A stretch of DNA of 64,000 bases, taken from Anaerolineae bacterium. Lineage in GTDB: Bacteria > Chloroflexota > Anaerolineae > Anaerolineales > Anaerolineaceae. A program made the position numbers and the translations under genes. The notes below the pieces were generated by a model that did no database searches, was not told the origin of the DNA, and saw only the letters and a program-made list of their open reading frames with translations. Shown here piece by piece: positions 62,797 to 64,000 of this stretch (position 1 is its first letter; every line of letters begins with the position of its first letter). The stretch lies in NCBI GenBank assembly GCA_013178095.1, contig JABLXK010000003.1, positions 358,769 through 422,768 of the forward strand, given 5' to 3'.

Positions 62797-62814
62797 AATT
62801 GAAACGTTTCAATT
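62797..62814. promoter_or_regulatory. Perfect LacI operator at the repressor gene
   Basis: AATTGAAACGTTTCAATT is a perfect 18-bp palindrome with the central CG typical of the LacI family. It begins right after the -10 box and covers the start of transcription, 8 bp upstream of the ATG. Confidence 0.88.
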
Positions 62815-62842
62815 ATTATATCATATAAAAATACAATTTCAA
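62815..62842 (-). promoter_or_regulatory. Promoter of the LacI gene
   Basis: Minus strand: TTGAAA (62842-62837), a 16-bp spacer, TATAAT (62820-62815). Confidence 0.82.
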
Positions 62843-62881
62843 GTATCAAAATGATATTCAGCGGGGAAATAATTTCAGCAA

Positions 62882-63802
62882 TTAGGTAATGATCTTTTGA
62901 AATTCATCCAATTGGATGAATTTTTTCATTCCCACACGCTCATATAACCGGTAGGCATTGACATTCGCGCTCTCGACGGCAAGCCCGACTTTTTGATATC
63001 CACGCTGCTTGAAAGCATGGAAGGAATGCAGCAGTAAGGCACTGCCCAACCCACGCTTGCGGTACGGCTCAGCAACCGCCAATTGCCGAATCCAACCTGT
63101 TTCTTCATAAGGAAAGCAAAGGCATGTGCCGACAATCTCGTCGCCATCCAGGGCCAGGAACCATAAATCCGCATCGTAAAGGTCCGCGCGCATCATAAAT
63201 TCCTTCCACTCATCGAATGGTTGATCGGGATGATCCGTTTTTCGGAAAGCTTTCTGAACGATGGCGTGGATGAGCTTATCGTCCACCCCGGTTCTGGCAG
63301 TACGCACCACAACACCTTCCGGCCAGGCCGGCAGTGAAAATTCGCCCGATAGATCCATCTGCATATTGAAGATGAACCGATTGATGGTATAACCTACATT
63401 CGCCAGGTTTTGCTTTTGATAATCAACCGAGTCCGATATGTGGGTAACAATTTGTTTCCTGCCGGGTTCGGCATTGTCGCGCAACCGCGCGGCCGCCCAA
63501 CCTTCGCACAAAAGGAGCAAGCCCAGGAAAAGATCATCCCCTTCCGTGCCGGGATCATCATAGATCACGAGCCGCCGTCCCGTTTGCCAGGGCAGGACTG
63601 CCGCATAACCTTTCAGCACCCCTTTTCCATCGAAAGCCAGCCAGGCATCTCGGTCAAGGTCAATTTCGCGCCAATCATATTGCAAATCGGAAAGGTCGGA
63701 GTCCTGTTGGCCGACATCGCGGATATCGCAGCGGATCATTAAATCCAGTACAGCTTGCTGATCCTTTTTTCCCGGCCTGCGTAAAAAATATTTTTCCAGC
63801 AT
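62882..63802 (-). CDS. Tandem-GNAT acetyltransferase (MshD-like architecture)
   Basis: 306 residues. Two GNAT units: the first half (~5-150) is degenerate with GVLKGYAAVLPW as its only strong strand, and the second (~155-300) is complete, with GDEIVGTCLCFP, IRQLAVAEPYRKRGLGSALLLHSF (acetyl-CoA loop R-K-R-G-L-G) and GLAVESANVNAYRLYERVGM. The layout resembles mycothiol synthase MshD and related tandem GNATs, but no mycothiol pathway is seen. The substrate is unknown. About 65 bp after the LacI promoter on the same strand. Confidence 0.85.
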   Translation of the reverse strand: MLEKYFLRRPGKKDQQAVLDLMIRCDIRDVGQQDSDLSDLQYDWREIDLDRDAWLAFDGKGVLKGYAAVLPWQTGRRLVIYDDPGTEGDDLFLGLLLLCEGWAAARLRDNAEPGRKQIVTHISDSVDYQKQNLANVGYTINRFIFNMQMDLSGEFSLPAWPEGVVVRTARTGVDDKLIHAIVQKAFRKTDHPDQPFDEWKEFMMRADLYDADLWFLALDGDEIVGTCLCFPYEETGWIRQLAVAEPYRKRGLGSALLLHSFHAFKQRGYQKVGLAVESANVNAYRLYERVGMKKFIQLDEFQKIIT

Positions 63803-64000
63803 ATCTCAAACCTCTTTACTGAGTAAAACCATTCGAGCATTATATCACCGCGACTTTTTTGTTTTACATTATCGATATTTATTGTCAAATAATATAAAAA
63901 AAAAACGAAGGACACCAAAAACTATCACTTTTCCCAAGAATTTTTTTGTGGAATTAATATGACATTCGTTGACATTTTTATTGATGTATGGCATAATCCG

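Overview
The window is about 64 kb of a moderately GC-rich bacterial chromosome. Its gene style (many lipoproteins, BTAD/MalT-type regulators, CUT1 sugar transporters without a linked ATPase, Ser/Thr kinases, a creatininase-family amidase) suggests a heterotrophic Chloroflexota of the Anaerolineae type. That is inference: no rRNA or marker phylogeny is available. No CRISPR array, phage, transposase or rRNA operon is visible.

Layout. 1-8551 (minus) is the 5' part (at least 2,850 codons) of a giant secreted protein built from about 26 tandem-95/cadherin-like repeats; eight consecutive repeats are nearly uniform and each carries one cysteine. 8.7-14.1 kb holds housekeeping and small genes: a lipoprotein, a PQQ-type sugar dehydrogenase, cdd, a GNAT enzyme and guaB. 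14.7-18.4 kb (plus) has a GH13 amylase, a pair of overlapping D-Ala-D-Ala-ligase-like ATP-grasp genes (the second has lost key residues) and a RimI-like GNAT. 18.5-21.7 kb (minus) is a first CUT1 sugar ABC operon with a LacI-type operator at its promoter. 22.1-24.8 kb has ada and gnd. 25.0-30.5 kb (minus) has a repetitive beta-helix-like lipoprotein, a creatininase-family enzyme, a Na/Pi cotransporter with a PhoU tail, and a CaCA antiporter preceded by a PII-like gene. 30.7-33.1 kb (minus) has a secreted six-hairpin-like protein and a small Cys-rich protein.

33.5-38.2 kb (plus) looks like a signalling island: an HTH protein, a membrane Ser/Thr kinase with external leucine-rich repeats, a zinc-ribbon membrane protein, and a lipoprotein fusing a TolB-like propeller to a periplasmic sugar-binding domain. 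38.9-40.9 kb (minus) is a compact flavinylation operon (TetR, ApbE, membrane FMN-binding protein) with a consensus promoter and a clear operator. 41.3-43.9 kb has an ECF sigma factor overlapping a very long membrane anti-sigma-like protein. The spacers around 38.2-38.9 and 43.9-44.6 kb carry dispersed palindromic repeats, an initiator tRNA-Met and a broken copy of that tRNA's 3' half.

44.7-52.6 kb (minus) is a seven-gene operon with all five steps for UDP-ManNAc(3NAc)A synthesis (WbpI, WbpD, WbpE, WbpB and WbpA homologues), plus a GT2 glycosyltransferase and an asparagine-synthase-type amidotransferase. 52.7-55.9 kb (plus) is a MalT-like ATPase/TPR/BTAD regulator. 56.0-62.8 kb (minus) is a maltodextrin unit: LacI repressor, binding protein, two permeases, GH15 glucoamylase and GH13 amylase, with LacI operators before the repressor and before the binding protein gene. 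The window ends with a tandem-GNAT protein.

Four of the clearest promoters have TTGAMA and TATAMT hexamers separated by exactly 16 bp.
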